Part shown: positions 8,021 through 17,742 of the stretch, piece by piece
How the letters are laid out: the number at the start of each line of letters is the position of its first letter
Numbering within the stretch: the stretch's first letter is position 1
DNA from: Dipteronia dyeriana
Lineage: Eukaryota; Streptophyta; Magnoliopsida; Sapindales; Sapindaceae
Length of the DNA stretch: 64,000 nt
NCBI GenBank assembly: GCA_032871835.1
Contig: CM065298.1
Coordinates: 99,509,891 to 99,573,890 of the forward strand
Direction of reading: 5' to 3'
Notes under the pieces: model-generated
The model's database searches: none
Seen by the model: only the letters and a program-made list of their open reading frames with translations
What the model was told of the DNA's origin: nothing
Translations under genes and position numbers: made by a program

Positions 8021-10690
8021 ATGGCTGAATCTGCGATCACTTATGTTGCTCAAAGCCTCACCGATCTACTAGTTCAAAAGGCAGAGTTCTTGAAAGGTGT
8101 TCGCGGACAAGTTGGGTGGCTTCGTGATGAGCTACAACGAATTCAATGTTTCCTAAAAGATGCAGATGCAAAGCAAGAAGAAGACCAACGAGTGCGTAAC
8201 TGGGTGAAAGATATCAGGAATGCAGCTTATGATGCAGAGGACATAGTTGACACCTTTGTTCTCAAAATGGAGTCACGGAGAAGGCACGGCTTTATTAAGA
8301 GGTATGCCCACATTTTTAAAGAATTACTCGATCTTCGAAAGGTTGGAAACGAGATAGAGGCCTTTCGGACAAGAATCTCTGATATTTCTAAGAGCTGTGA
8401 AACTTATGGAATCAAGAGTATTGGAGAGTGGATAGGTTGTACATCAAGGGAGAGGCTTCGCCAATTAAGACGGTCCTCTCCTCGCGGTGTAGATAAAGAT
8501 ATTATTGGCATGGAAAAAGACGTGGCTCAACTGGTGGCACAATTGCTGAAAAAAGAGAATCAAGTTACTGTCATATCTTTAGTTGGAATGGGAGGTATAG
8601 GGAAAACCACTCTTGCGAAAAAGGTTTTCAACCATAGAGTTGTGAGAGGCCATTTCAATAGCCTTGCTTGGATTTATGTGTCACAAGAATACCGACCGAA
8701 AGACATTCTGTTTGGAATTATAAAAGAGGTGATCAGGCCCACTAAAGAACAGCTGGAGATGATGGATAATATACAGGAGGAAGAGTTGGAGAAGATGCTT
8801 TATGAGCATCTGCTAGGGAAGCGGTATTTAGTGGTTCTGGATGACATCTGGACAACAGAAGCTTGGGATCTACTGAAAAGGGCTTTTCCAGATGTGGATA
8901 ATGGCAGTAAACTGATGCTCACAACTCGCAACAGGGATGTTGCTTTGCATGCTGATCCTCGCACAACTCCCTACGAATTGCGCCTTTTAGGTGAGGAGGA
9001 TAGTTGGGAGTTGTTCTTGAGGAAGACATTTCTTGATAGTACCGATGAAAACTGTCCTCAAGAATTCGAGGATATTGGCAGAAGGATTGTGGGAAAATGC
9101 GATGGTTTACCTTTGGCAATAATTGTAGCGGGAGGTCTGCTTTCTAGGAAAAGTTTGCTAAGTGAATGGGAGAGGGTCCTCAACAACATCGACTCACATT
9201 TTGCAAAAGGCCAAAATGGGGTGTTGTCAATCTTAGCTTTAAGCTATATTGACTTACCCTATTACTTAAAATCTTGCTTTCTGCATTTAAGCTTTTTTCC
9301 AGAAGATTTTGTGATCTCAACACGGAAATTATTCCAGCTATGGATTGCAGAAGGCTTGATTCCCCAACGCGAAGAAAGAATGGAAGTTATAGCAGAGGAC
9401 TATCTAAATGAGCTCATCGACAGAAACATGATTCAAGTGGTAAGAATAAGTGCAAGTAAGAGGGTCAAACAATGTCGAATTCATGATGTACTAAGGGACC
9501 TCTCCATATTCAAGGCCAAAGAGGAGATTTTTATAGAGATTCACGGAAAAATAGAGTTGTCACCTTCAATTAAATCCCGACATCAATCCGTCCATTCTAA
9601 CTTTGATCGGTACTTTGCTTCTAAACCCTCAATCCCAGGACTTCGTTCTCTCCTCTTATTCCATCCTTATGATCCAGCAGATTCGATGAAGTTCTTGCAT
9701 TTTGATACCATCTGTGGAAGTTTCAAGCTGTTGAGAGTGCTAAATTTGGAAAACATGCAGATTAGCTACCTGCAGAGAGAGATCGGACGACTTATCAATT
9801 TAAGGTACTTGAGTTTGAAAAATACTGGAATTAATAAGCTTCCACCATCCTTGAGAAATTTGAAGAGCCTGCAAACACTAGATGTATCCGAAAATGTATC
9901 CCTTAAAAAGATTCCTGACATGATATGCAAGATGGAAAATTTGCGACATCTTTATATGAATGCTTTAACTTGTACAGGGAAACTCAGAATTGATACCTTG
10001 AAAAATCTTCAAACATTGTCCTGGATTCATATTGATGATTGGAAAGAAAAAAACTCAGGAAATTTGGTTAACCTTCGAAAATTGGGAGTAGCCGTGTACT
10101 CTTGCTCGGATTTGAACACGTTCTTCAATTCCATTGCTGAGCTGAAGCGCCTCGAATCCCTACGGTTAGTTCCTTTTGAAACAGATATTCATCTTCCATC
10201 TCTACAAGGGATATCTCTACTCCGTTCTGTCACCAAACTATGCTTGAAGGGACGGATAAGCATGCTATCTTCTCCACATCAATTTCCTCCAAACATTACC
10301 CAGTTGACAATGCATAGGTCTTTTCTCCATGTGAACCCAATGGGTGTACTAAAACTATTGCCGAAGCTGTCAATTCTCAGATTGAGGAAGGAATCCTATA
10401 AGGGAAACCAATTGACGATTTATGCAGGCGGGTTTCCTCTACTCAACTTCCTAGAACTTGAAGGTTTGGACGAACTAGAACATTTAACAATACAAGATGG
10501 TGCAATGCCAAGGCTCAAACACTTTCGCATTTCAAGTTGCAGATGGCTAGCGCACCTTCCTGTTGGAATAATGTCAGCAACCACTCTTCAGGAGTTGGAG
10601 ATCTGCAAGATGAGAAGTGAATTCGTGAACATGCTCCGAGGAAAAGATTCTTATAAAGTTAAGCACATACCTTCAATCACATTTGGCTAA
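8021..10690 (+). CDS. CC-NBS-LRR disease resistance protein, tandem paralogue, 889 aa
   Basis: It is a close paralogue of the NLR at 517-3210, in the same orientation about 4.8 kb downstream, and also intronless. It starts MAESAITYVAQSLTDLL. The CC domain has DAEDIVDTF. The NB-ARC has P-loop GMGGIGKTT (about 189), kinase-2 YLVVLDDIW (about 270), GLPL CDGLPLAI (about 361), RNBS-D CFLHLSFFPEDF and the IHD form of MHD (about 486). LRRs run to the C-terminus. The CC and NB-ARC domains are closely similar between the copies and most divergence is in the LRRs, as expected for recognition specificity. The conserved CTGCAG before both start regions may be a 3' splice site of a leader intron; this is inferred. 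Confidence 0.95.
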   Translation: MAESAITYVAQSLTDLLVQKAEFLKGVRGQVGWLRDELQRIQCFLKDADAKQEEDQRVRNWVKDIRNAAYDAEDIVDTFVLKMESRRRHGFIKRYAHIFKELLDLRKVGNEIEAFRTRISDISKSCETYGIKSIGEWIGCTSRERLRQLRRSSPRGVDKDIIGMEKDVAQLVAQLLKKENQVTVISLVGMGGIGKTTLAKKVFNHRVVRGHFNSLAWIYVSQEYRPKDILFGIIKEVIRPTKEQLEMMDNIQEEELEKMLYEHLLGKRYLVVLDDIWTTEAWDLLKRAFPDVDNGSKLMLTTRNRDVALHADPRTTPYELRLLGEEDSWELFLRKTFLDSTDENCPQEFEDIGRRIVGKCDGLPLAIIVAGGLLSRKSLLSEWERVLNNIDSHFAKGQNGVLSILALSYIDLPYYLKSCFLHLSFFPEDFVISTRKLFQLWIAEGLIPQREERMEVIAEDYLNELIDRNMIQVVRISASKRVKQCRIHDVLRDLSIFKAKEEIFIEIHGKIELSPSIKSRHQSVHSNFDRYFASKPSIPGLRSLLLFHPYDPADSMKFLHFDTICGSFKLLRVLNLENMQISYLQREIGRLINLRYLSLKNTGINKLPPSLRNLKSLQTLDVSENVSLKKIPDMICKMENLRHLYMNALTCTGKLRIDTLKNLQTLSWIHIDDWKEKNSGNLVNLRKLGVAVYSCSDLNTFFNSIAELKRLESLRLVPFETDIHLPSLQGISLLRSVTKLCLKGRISMLSSPHQFPPNITQLTMHRSFLHVNPMGVLKLLPKLSILRLRKESYKGNQLTIYAGGFPLLNFLELEGLDELEHLTIQDGAMPRLKHFRISSCRWLAHLPVGIMSATTLQELEICKMRSEFVNMLRGKDSYKVKHIPSITFG

Positions 10691-11428
10691 ATATTTTGGT
10701 GTTTACAATGTTATCACTGTCCAATAATTCACAGCCAAAATTGTTCTTCATTCAAGTACTTTAATTTAATCTTTGTTCTGCAAAAGCTTGTTTTGTATTT
10801 GTAGTTGTATCGGTTAATGCCCTTTGCAATCTGAAGCAGATCTTTCATTGTTCTTTTTATTCATTTTCCTTAACAGGAAATCTAATTCAACATCACAACA
10901 TCAATCTGACAATTCAACACAGGACATGACAACACCAAAACTGTAACTTTACAGATTCGAATGCAAAACTGTAACTCTATAAATTCGAATGCAAAACTGC
11001 AAATGCAAGTACAAGAAATTCTAACAGTTATTGTGCTAATATAAACCAATCACATTTGGCTAGATATCTTGTTTGTTTACAATGGTGCCACTGGCCATCA
11101 ATTCACAGCCAATAATACTACAAGTCCCTTTAAAAAATCATAAAATTGTTCTTCATTCAAGTACTTTATTTCATCTTTGTAGTCTTTGTTCTGCAAAAGC
11201 TTGTTTTGTATTTTGTCTAATTTGCAATCTGAAGCAGAACTTCCAATTGCTTTGTTTTTATTAGTTTTCCCAACACAGTTAACAGGAAATCAAAATTCTA
11301 CAAAATTCACCATCACAACTTCAAACTGATAATTCAACAAAGAACATGACAAAATCAAAATTGTAACTTTATAGATTCAAATGCAAGTACAAGAAAATCC
11401 TCATGGCTATTCTGCTAATATAAATCAA
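10674..11428. repeat. Tandem duplication of NLR 3' flank (2 x about 375 bp)
   Basis: The segment starting at the last codons of the second NLR (CAATCACATTTGGCTA, 10674) is repeated from about 11046. Both copies share CTTCATTCAAGTACTTTA, CTGCAAAAGCTTGTTTTGTA and a terminal GCTAATATAAA.CAA. The second copy carries the NLR stop-codon context but no upstream coding sequence. No gene lies in this stretch. Confidence 0.8.
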
Positions 11429-11506
11429 GTACGCAAATGGGCTTCATCAAAAAACAACAAAATTGGTCTTCTCATAGTTCAGAAATCGCACCAGAGTCGA
11501 CGAGAG

Positions 11507-11701
11507 CTACGATTTAGAATTCGAAACAGAGTTGGGTTTTTTCAAAGAACAAGAGGACTTGAATGCTTCAATCTGTGACTGGCACTTCACGTAGTCCCCT
11601 TTGTTTTCTTCCAAACATTTCTTCAAAGCCTCCACGTCACACGCTGACGTAATCTTCTTCGCGCCGCCATTATTATTCTCTCGTCCTGTTCTCTCGTCCA
11701 T
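11507..11701 (-). CDS. Small twin-cysteine (CHCH-like) protein, 64 aa
   Basis: This is a single-exon gene starting with ATG at 11701. Cysteines fall at 21, 29, 40 and 51 within two predicted helices (ACDVEALKKCLEENK and YVKCQSQIEAFKSSC). That helix-hairpin with paired cysteines resembles CHCH proteins imported and oxidised by Mia40 in the mitochondrial intermembrane space. The spacing (7, then 10 residues) is not the classic CX9C, so the family is uncertain. It lies head to head with the kinesin gene, with 351 bp between start codons, which suggests a shared promoter region. The opposite strand has only chance ORFs. Confidence 0.65.
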   Translation of the reverse strand: MDERTGRENNNGGAKKITSACDVEALKKCLEENKGDYVKCQSQIEAFKSSCSLKKPNSVSNSKS

Positions 11702-12052
11702 CGTCTTCTTCTCTCAAATCCACTGTTTGGTTGCCGAGAAGAAAAGAAAAACCAAAGTAAACACGAAATTACATATAATGCCACGTTGAAAATGAGTCAA
11801 ATGACCAAGTTTTGGTGTGTTTTGACGTTAATGCCCCTTGGAATTTTTGTTTCCAAAAATGCCACTGCATAACGAAATCTCCAATATAGGAAACAGGAGC
11901 GCCAGAGAAAACAGATTTGAAAAAACAAACGGCTATTAGACTTGACAGTACACAAGAACTCTCACTAGTCTTTATCAACAAAGTCTCTGTTTTCGTTTTC
12001 TTGCGATTAAAATCTCTCTGGAAATCAGCGGTTCTCTTTTGTAATAAATTTC
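11702..12052. promoter_or_regulatory. Bidirectional intergenic region, CHCH-like gene / kinesin
   Basis: This 351-bp gap separates two divergent ATGs and must hold both leaders and promoters. No clear TATA box is seen. CT-rich leader sequence near 11970-12040 precedes the kinesin ATG. Confidence 0.5.
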
Positions 12053-15000
12053 ATGGAGACGCCGACGCCGAGATGCGACGTTCTCGACAAGATGACGAGG
12101 CTGAGCCGGAGTATTAGAGTTGTAGCGAAGATAAGAGGATTCGCTGATCTGGAGGCCGGACCTGCGAATTGGGCGTCCTTAATCAAGCCTCGTGGAGAAG
12201 AATCCGATGCTGTCACTGTATCGTTCGGCGGCAACGAACAAACGAGCAGGTGAATCTTCAATTTCCTTAGTATAGGAATTTGAAATTTGGTGAGCTTGTT
12301 TGTGGACGTTTGATAGTTCTAGGGTTTTGTCAGCTGATTTTTGTGGTTTTTTATTTTAATATTATGAATTATTGAATATTGAGTTTTTGATGAGTTGTTT
12401 GGTAGAAAATTTGAAGAAATATGAAATTATTATTTTTCATGAAAGTGTTTAAATTTTTTATTGGAAATGATAAATTCTGTTGGATTTTCAGTTTTTTTTT
12501 TCCTATTCTTGGAATTCATATTAAATAAACAGATGTTTAATGTTTTATCGTCTGTTTTAGGGTATCAATTGGTTTGCAATAGACTATATAACGCATAGGA
12601 ATTGAAAACAATGAAAAGTTGCTTATTTTTGCAGCCGTAAAGAGTCTTACAAGTTGGATTATTGCTATGAGCAAAACGAAGGCAATGATATTATTTTCGA
12701 AAAAGAAGTGAAGCCTCTTATACAAGGAGTTTTTGATGGTCTCAATGCAACAATTATTGCTTTTGGAGCAAGAGGCAGTGGGAAGACTCATGTGATTCAG
12801 GTTAGATCTTAGTCATTTGTGGTTTCATTTTTTTCTCTTTATATTAACCTTTGAGGATTGTTTTTTTTTGTATGTAATTGGAACCATTTTGTTGTGAAGG
12901 GTTCAGATAAGGAACCAGGTTTGGCATTGTTATCTGTGGTGGAAATTCTTTCTAGGGTTGAGGAGATTGGAAGATCAATTAGTGTATCAGTTTATGAGAT
13001 TGCTCAAGACCATGTGTACGATCTCTTAGATCCAAAACGATCAACAGTCACAATACTGAAAGATGGTCAAGGAATAATTCAACTAAAAGGTCTCTCTCAG
13101 GTAAGATATTTTCTGTTTTCAATTTATTGGATTTAAGGTAGTTGTATGGGTGAGCTTCAATGTGACATTTCTTGTTTAACTCCCATTTCATTTTAATTTT
13201 CAGGTTCCTGTGAAATCCATTTCTGAATTTGAGAAATTTTATCTTGCGGGGAATAATTCATGCAAACCAATGCAAAAAATAGCGAGTGAATGTACCCATC
13301 GGAGTCACAAAGGATTAATTGTACATATATCATCTACATCAGAAACCATTCCTTCAAGCAAGATGAATTTCGTTGACTTGGCAGGTTGGAGTTGTTCATT
13401 CAGCTAAATAAATGGATACAATTTTCAACAATTTTATGGCAGAGTCATGTAATTGTTTTTGATCCCTTGCCTTTGTCAGGTTATGTGGATGCTCGAAGGA
13501 AGAGTAGTGAAGGCCTTAATCTTATTGAGAGTACTAAAGTTAATAATTCCATATATGCATTGCACAATGTTGTTAATGCTCTAAATGCCAATGAAAACCA
13601 TGTACCATATCGGGAAAGCAAACTCACAAGAATGTTGCAAGATTCTCTAGGAGGGAAGAGCAGAATTCTGATGCTCACTTGCCTGGTAAGACATTGGGCT
13701 TCTGGTTTTTAATTTACAAAGATTTTTGTATATATAATTCAATGATCTTAGTTTCATCTGCTTAAGTTTTTTATCTTTTCTGAATGTAGAACCCATCTTT
13801 CTGCCAAGATTCCATGTACATGATGAGTTTAGCATCTCGATCTTGCCAAGCAGTTAATCGTACCGTCCCAGAAACTGCAAAGAAAGTTAAAAGTTCAGCA
13901 AAGCCTATGGTGCTTTCTTCACATAAAAGCCAGTTATCTGGGAATGTTTCTACTAGCAGGAAGCCCCAAACGCATTTTTCTATAAAGAAAGCCAAGGGAA
14001 TGACTTCTGCGATAAAAGGAAGGTATAAATTCAAGGTCCCTACTGAAACTAACTATATCCCACTATGCTCCTGTATACACACACATGTATATATGTATAT
14101 ATGTATATATGTATATACTTGATGAACCTCAATGAATCAGTTCCTGTATAATGCGTACATATTAAAAAATCCAAATTATTTTCTTTTTTTGTTTTCTACT
14201 AGAAGGAAACTGTTTGATGAAGCAAGCCACTCGACTAAATCTAAGATATCTGAGAAGGTACCTACTTTCTTACTTTGTTATGGGTGTCATAATTACATTG
14301 TTTTTTTTTTTTTTACTTTAGAAAGCTTATGGACCAAAATTGAAAATCTAGGCACTAGTGAAGATGCTAACCCATTTGTAGAAACGTTTAAACTTTTCAG
14401 CCAATATGTAAGGATCTGTTGGATTTATCTTCACTATCATAATATATTTTATTTTATTTTTAAAAAGGAAGGAACCTGTGATAAGGGGTTCAGAAAAAAA
14501 AAAACTATCATAATATTGTTTCTTTCGCTATAATAATATTTAAACCATACCTTTTTCGTTTTCATAGATCTATAAACTAAAAGTCAGGAAAAAAAAATAT
14601 GTTGTTTTACAACCGGTTTTAAGGCATCTAAAATTTTAATGCAGGCCAGTTCATCATCAGACATTGCTACAGCTATTGGACCTTCTGTGCAGCAAGAGGT
14701 AATGCTATATACTGATTTATGGTTCATATTGCAGAAGATTATTGTTGTTTTGTTGATAAATATTGCTGAGTTATATTTAGCACTTCCCCCTCTACAGATG
14801 CAGATGGGTTCTTGTTCCAAACTTGTGGAAATGCAATTTTTACCTATTTCTTAATATAAGGCATCTAAATTTGTAATGCAGGCCAGTTCCTCATCAGACA
14901 TTGCTTTAGCTATTGATTCTTCTGTGCAGAAAGAGGTAATGTATTTCATAATACTTATTTATGGTTCATATTGTATAAGATTATTAGTTGATTTGTTGAT

Positions 15001-16837
15001 AAATATTGGTGAATTTTATTTAGCACCGGCCCCTCTACAAGTGGGCTTTTGTTCTTATTCTTAGCTTGTGGAAATGCAATTTTTACCTATTTATTAATAT
15101 AACACAGTTCCCATATATGATCCCTATCCAGTAAGTCAGTAGTGATAAATGTTGGGATGGTAATTGGAACAAAATTTTCACCGAAATCAGATAAGATCTC
15201 CATTTTGCGAAAATGAAAATCCACTTGAAATGTTGCATTATGAAGAGTAATTCAGAAATGGGAACTTTTACTTATTCACTTCTTTCTGTTTCCATCTATT
15301 GTGCTATATTATAACATTTTGGCATCACTGATATATTATGCAGGAAAGTTATGTATCTGCTGTGTCAGTGGGTACAGATTCAGCTTCTGTGAAAAAAATG
15401 GCAATTATATATTTACTTATCTTGAATATTATATATTCAATTGAGCAAAAGTTGTTTAAATTAACGTTTGCATTTCACTTTCAGGTTTTTTCCCCATTAG
15501 GATCTATTAATCCACAAGAAACTATAGTGTTAGATAAGGTAACTGGACTTTTCTCAGTGACTTAAATACTTGCCCGTTGATACTGTTCCTCATATGTTGA
15601 GTCTGTGTTCCCAGGAGCAAGCTCAGAAAAATCAGGTAGCTGAGGAAAATCACGGAGAAGTTACTCCTGCCATCAACAACAGCTTGATGTTGTCTTTTGC
15701 TGAAGAAAGTATGTACATGTGAATCAAAAAAGCTAATTTTCTACAAATGATTATGTTTTTGTTTTCCTTTTTAATTTGATATGCTTTTCTCTTGTATATT
15801 CCTGTGACAGGTCAAAATATAGATAAGGAAAATTGTAACTCACTTGTCAATAAAGATGTATCTCCACCGATCAGTTCACAGATACTTAAAGTTTCTGAAA
15901 ATTTTAAGTCAATGATGTCAACTCCTCTATGTTTAGAGTTCCCACCCATCGATGATACATTACCAAAGGTCCAAGCTTTGACTGATGTTGAGGAACCAAA
16001 AACTCCTGTGCAGAGTATTGGAATGAGTAGCAGATGTGAGGTTGGAGACAAGAATAATCCTTGGGAAATATTTAATATGTTGGGTACAGAAGTGAAGGTT
16101 GTACTACTTTTCTTGTTCAATTTTCTCTGAATTACTTACTTAAGTTTCACTTTCCTAATTTTACTTGTCTTTTTTGTTGTAGAAATCCTATGTTCAGAAC
16201 TATCTACAGCTTTTGAATAGTGGTAGCAAGTAAGTACAATTTTTGGTTTTATGTTAACTACTTCCGAGCCACTAAACTTTTCCATACTTATTTCATATTG
16301 TATCTCGCCTAGCTCATAAATTTTTTTCTCTTGTTGACAGGGAACAGTTGAAGAGCTTAAAGGTGAGGAACACTTTAATATTAAAACACTAGTATAGTTC
16401 CTTACTTGTCAATTATCATCATACCTATTGTATTAATGGGATGCATTCATATAGGGCATTGGAGAGAAGAGAGCAAGCAGCATTCTTAAGCTTCGTGATG
16501 AATCCCCAGAACCCTTTAAGGAGGTAAGCGTGAAACTGGATGAAGCATATTCAATTTTAAATGCAACAAAAGTTTGTGACAATAATCAAATTAATATTTT
16601 GTTTTACAGCTCGATGATTTGAAAGCGCTCAACCTTTCATCCAAGCAGGTAAATTTGTTGGTTTCTTCTATTAATGAGCCAGTTTCAAATATTTTGTTTG
16701 GAGTTGTGTACGGCTTGAAGAACCATTTTTCATTGCATACTCACACAAACATCATTTCATAGCTTGTGTTTAACTACATTTTTGTTTTACAGATAACAAA
16801 AATGATGAAACTGGGAGTTGGAGATATTTTCAGCTAG
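12053..16837 (+). CDS. Kinesin-10 (Kid/KIF22-type) motor protein, about 686 aa
   Basis: This is a microtubule motor with a C-terminal DNA-binding helix-hairpin-helix, expected to act on chromosomes or the spindle. My exons: 12053-12249, 12635-12800, 12900-13100, 13204-13384, 13480-13685, 13790-14022, 14203-14257, 14645-14698, 14882-14935, 15344-15400, 15485-15538, 15615-15708, 15811-16097, 16183-16229, 16341-16362, 16455-16523, 16610-16648, 16793-16837. All join in frame. The P-loop FGARGSGKT is near residue 109. Switch I is weak (CTHRSH instead of SSRSH). Switch II reads DLAGYVD instead of DLAGSE. The C-terminus (about 614-686) has SLKGIGEKRASSIL, the helix-hairpin-helix of Kid proteins. A possible extra exon at 14322-14407 would break frame. 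Exon 15344-15400 needs a GC donor, or ends at 15388. It resembles Arabidopsis KIN-10C by family knowledge. Confidence 0.85.
14620..15099 (+). repeat. Tandem duplication of one kinesin exon plus flanking introns
   Basis: Two units of about 240 bp (about 14620-14856 and 14857-15099) each contain an 18-codon exon with splice sites. The peptides are ASSSSDIATAIGPSVQQE and ASSSSDIALAIDSSVQKE. Intron blocks such as TAAGGCATCTAAA and TTGTGGAAATGCAATTTTTA are repeated as well. Both exons are phase 0, so the reading frame survives. Confidence 0.85.
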
Positions 16838-17742
16838 ACAATTATTCAATACTTGTTGAAGAAGTTGTGTGTACAAGAATAAGTTCTGTTGTTGTTGTTC
16901 TTGCGAAGTATGAATGTTGTAATGGGATGATGATACCTGGATTTTCTTTAAACAGTTTTAGGCTGTCTTGGATTGAGATTTTTAGTTTTGGTTTTTTGTT
17001 GTAAAACAAAATGCTTCATCATCTTATATATCAACTTGATTAGAAATCTTCATGTGCAAGCACCCACGAAATTCGTAACTCCTTTTTTTAAAATATTGAT
17101 CAAAATTTCCTCTGTTTCGACTAAATATCAGAAGCTATAATGAAGAACAATTCTTGTTGGAGAAAACCACTAATCATTAGAGGGTGATGGATGGTAGCGA
17201 GAAACTGCTGGGATTGTATGAAAAAATTCAGATACAGGTCAAAACATTAGCACGATAGAAAACAGCCTTGATTGTAATCTTCTAACCTTGCACCTATATA
17301 ATTGAGGTTGTGAGTTCGAGTCGTATCCCCCCTCTCCCAAACCCCGAATTAATTGTAAAATCATGGAAGAGTTATACAAACTCACGATGAAACCTGTCCC
17401 AAATCACAACTAATTTCGAAAATCCTACCAGGCACCAAGTACCATTTGCCTTGGCTAAATCCCTTTTTGAGGCATCGTTTCCATGAAGAGTGATGAAGTG
17501 CACAAATTGGAGGCATAAACATCTTCGAAAATGATCAGATGAAGATACCGATAACAAATTTACTGCACTGCACGTTGCACCTGTTAGGTATGAGTAAAAC
17601 CCATATGCGATCTTTATAAATGAAGAAATAATTACAAGGGACTGACGCGGATGAAGAGTGGATTTACACAAGAAAAATTGGTGATTCAAATAGATTCATC
17701 ACCGGATCATGAAGAAGAATGTAAATTGTTGATTGCAAGAAA
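16838..17742. other. Convergent 3' region between the kinesin and coiled-coil genes
   Basis: It holds the 3' untranslated parts of the two convergent genes. A 105-codon ORF on the minus strand (17372-17689) has no recognisable domain and no splice context, so I treat it as chance. Confidence 0.5.

Noticed and set aside
17372..17689. 105-codon minus-strand ORF
   Set aside because: No domain, no splice context, and it lies in the 3' region between convergent genes.
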